A DNA stretch of 8,566 nucleotides from Caldisericota bacterium (GTDB taxonomy: Bacteria > Caldisericota > Caldisericia > Caldisericales > Caldisericaceae): positions 1 through 8,566 of the forward strand of contig DAOWNX010000023.1 in the NCBI GenBank assembly GCA_030642335.1. The letters are read 5' to 3'. The notes beneath the pieces are model-generated. The model saw only the letters and a program-made list of their open reading frames with translations, made no database searches and was not told the DNA's origin. Shown here in pieces: positions 7,184 to 8,566 of this stretch (the first letter of the stretch is position 1; each line of letters starts with the position of its first letter). The position numbers and the translations under genes are program-made.

Positions 7184-7381
7184 ATGACCGAAAGCAAAAT
7201 TTATGTAGAGCTTTTAAAAGAAAAGGAAGAAAATAAATATAAACTGGTTCACCAAATTGTTAAGGAAGGTAAAGCACTTGTAAGGCTAAATCCTGATTTC
7301 ACACCGTTTTATCCTGCAGATTGTTTGAAAAAAATTTCGCAGGTTTTATTAAACAAAACAAACGATGACGAAGAAAAATAA
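7184..7381 (+). CDS. rpoZ: Probable RNA polymerase omega subunit (divergent)
   Basis: A 65-residue charged protein. Omega binds the beta' subunit and helps RNA polymerase assembly. Residues 16-33 (ENKYKLVHQIVKEGKALV) resemble the omega core 'NRYxLVxxAAKRARxL', and the later DCLKKISQVLLNK stretch fits the helix that normally reads 'xxVxxALxEIxxGK'. The usual Ala-rich AAKRAR core is poorly kept, so similarity alone is weak. Position directly before coaBC is the common rpoZ location (gmk-rpoZ-coaBC) and carries much of the call. The start is ATG 7184, because GAGGTGA (7169-7175) lies 8 nt upstream; an in-frame GTG at 7172 falls inside that Shine-Dalgarno. The end overlaps coaBC by 17 nt. Confidence 0.6.
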   Translation: MTESKIYVELLKEKEENKYKLVHQIVKEGKALVRLNPDFTPFYPADCLKKISQVLLNKTNDDEEK

Positions 7382-8566
7382 AGTCCTTCTAATTGTGACT
7401 GGTAGTGTCGGAGCCTACAAAGCCGTTGAGATACTAAGGACTTTAAGAGATTTAAATATAGACATCAGGGTTATCTTGACTGAGGGAGCAGAAAAGTTTA
7501 TTTCTGCGTTAACCTTTTCTTCTTCTGGTGCAGAAAAGGTTTTTACAGAACAGGATCAATTTTCAGTTGATAGCGAAGGTGTCTCTGTACATATTTCGTT
7601 ATCAAAATGGGCTGATTGCATTCTTGTAGCACCTGCCACTGCAAATACGATTGCTAAAATACTGACTGGCATTGCAGATAATCTTGTATTATCCACAATT
7701 TTAGCCTCCAAAAAACAGATATTTATTGCGCCTTGCATGAATACTAACATGTTTGAAAATTCAATTACACAAAGAAATATCAATGCATTAAAAGAGCACA
7801 GAGTGATATTTATCGGACCGGAAGAAGGAAAGCTTGCTGATTTTTCTGTGGGGTTAGGCCGACTTACCGATCCAGAAAAAATAGCACAGTTTGTTGCTTC
7901 ATTTATACATAAAGATACTGAATTATTCAAGGGAAAGAAATTTGTCGTTACTACCGGTCCTACAAGAGAATATCTTGACCCAATAAGATTTATTACAAAT
8001 AATTCTTCAGGGAAAATGGGAACTGAAATTGCAAAAGAGGCAAAACGAATGGGAGGATATGTACATTTAATTTGCGGTCCTTCCAATGTTGATGTAATTG
8101 GATTGGATAAAATAGATAAAATTACGACGACGGAAGAACTATTTAAAAAGACAAAAAAAGCAATGGAAAGAAGTGATATTTTAATAATGGCTGCTGCTCC
8201 TGCAGATTTTAAGCCAGAAATTATGCAACCAGGTAAGATACAAAAAACACCGCAACTTAATGTTCAATTTCTCAAAACGATTGATATCATAAAAGAAATT
8301 GGGATACATAAAAATAATAAAATTATCGTAGGTTTCGCGCTACAGACTGAAGATATTGAAAAAAATGCTGTGAAAAAGATGCGTGAAAAAAAGATGGATA
8401 TAGTCGTTGCAAACAGCAATTTAAACATAGGACAAGATTATGGAAGTGTTTTAATCATAGATAAGACAGGTAGAGAAAAAATTGTTCAAAATGAAACAAA
8501 ACAAAACATTGCAAGAGAAATTTTGGTATTTTTAAAAGAGTTTTTGGGAAAGGGGAGGAAAAAAAA
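7365..8566 (+). CDS. coaBC: Bifunctional phosphopantothenoylcysteine decarboxylase / phosphopantothenate-cysteine ligase CoaBC (3' end cut by window)
   Basis: CoaBC makes 4'-phosphopantetheine in coenzyme A synthesis. The CoaB half joins 4'-phosphopantothenate to cysteine, using CTP in typical bacterial enzymes, and the FMN-dependent CoaC half decarboxylates the product. The frame is open for 400 codons to the window edge; this is about full family length, so only a few codons are missing. The CoaC domain (about 4-182) shows TGSVGAYKA (12-20), the active-site His76 in HISLSKWAD and the substrate loop APCMNTNMF (122-130, usually PAMNxxMW). The CoaB domain (about 190-395) shows TTGPTREYLDPIRFITNNSS (196-215), MAAAPADFKP (275-284), a KIQK stretch (290-293) and GFALQTE (323-329). 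The CoaC 'ACG' motif carrying the catalytic Cys reads Ala-Asp-Phe (158-160) instead. The ATG at 7365 has no Shine-Dalgarno and an upstream in-frame stop lies at 7350-7352, so it is probably translated by coupling to rpoZ. Confidence 0.93.
   Translation, partial: MTKKNKVLLIVTGSVGAYKAVEILRTLRDLNIDIRVILTEGAEKFISALTFSSSGAEKVFTEQDQFSVDSEGVSVHISLSKWADCILVAPATANTIAKILTGIADNLVLSTILASKKQIFIAPCMNTNMFENSITQRNINALKEHRVIFIGPEEGKLADFSVGLGRLTDPEKIAQFVASFIHKDTELFKGKKFVVTTGPTREYLDPIRFITNNSSGKMGTEIAKEAKRMGGYVHLICGPSNVDVIGLDKIDKITTTEELFKKTKKAMERSDILIMAAAPADFKPEIMQPGKIQKTPQLNVQFLKTIDIIKEIGIHKNNKIIVGFALQTEDIEKNAVKKMREKKMDIVVANSNLNIGQDYGSVLIIDKTGREKIVQNETKQNIAREILVFLKEFLGKGRKK
8552..8558 (+). promoter_or_regulatory. 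Possible Shine-Dalgarno of the next gene beyond the window
   Basis: GGGGAGG close to the window end resembles a strong ribosome binding site within the last codons of coaBC. A start just past the edge would continue the overlapping pattern seen here; priA often follows coaBC, but that gene is not visible. The stretch also encodes Gly-Lys-Gly-Arg of the CoaBC tail, so it could be coincidental. Confidence 0.35.

Noticed and set aside
7556..8086. Minus-strand open frame of 176 codons opposite coaBC
   Set aside because: The plus strand encodes an intact CoaBC through this stretch, and the minus-strand product shows no recognisable motif.

Overview
This is an A+T-rich bacterial chromosomal window. 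All genes lie on the + strand and are packed tightly, with 2-nt gaps or overlaps throughout except for one 57-nt intergenic stretch. Every gene belongs to a core housekeeping family. The order (tail of a probable hpf)-secA-prfB is the arrangement classically seen in Firmicutes and some related or deep-branching low-GC bacteria. No mobile element, tRNA, rRNA, CRISPR array or long non-coding stretch is visible. I cannot name the genus from the sequence alone; a Clostridia-like or deep-branching thermophile-like lineage would fit.

Layout. 1-24: last codons of an upstream gene, probably the ribosome hibernation factor Hpf. 27-2510: secA, the Sec translocase motor. 2513-3619: prfB, peptide chain release factor 2, with a UGA stop at codon 25. 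3567-4478: a YitT-family membrane protein whose start lies inside prfB. 4475-5134 and 5127-5996: ftsE and ftsX, the ABC-type complex that controls cell-wall hydrolases at division. 5993-7126: a secreted coiled-coil/M23 peptidase, the probable hydrolase partner of FtsEX. 7123-7150: a good sigma-A-type promoter. 7184-7381: a short, divergent RNA polymerase omega subunit candidate. 7365-8566: coaBC, the bifunctional coenzyme A biosynthesis enzyme, open to the window edge.

Genes from secA to the M23 peptidase probably form one transcription unit, because each start overlaps or abuts the previous stop. FtsE (ATPase), FtsX (membrane transducer) and the M23 protein (periplasmic or extracellular hydrolase) form a functional module in which ATP binding and hydrolysis inside the cell gates peptidoglycan cleavage outside. 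rpoZ-coaBC looks like a second unit with its own promoter.

The most notable observation is in prfB. In most bacteria RF2 controls its own synthesis through a +1 frameshift at a UGA near codon 25. Here a UGA sits at exactly the homologous position, but the reading frame before and after it is the same, the usual CUU slippery codon is replaced by UCC, and the usual closely spaced Shine-Dalgarno stimulator is missing. Full-length RF2 would then need UGA readthrough (or an unusual double slip) rather than the classical +1 shift, unless a single-base sequence error is present. A second point is that CoaBC seems to have lost the catalytic cysteine of its decarboxylase domain.
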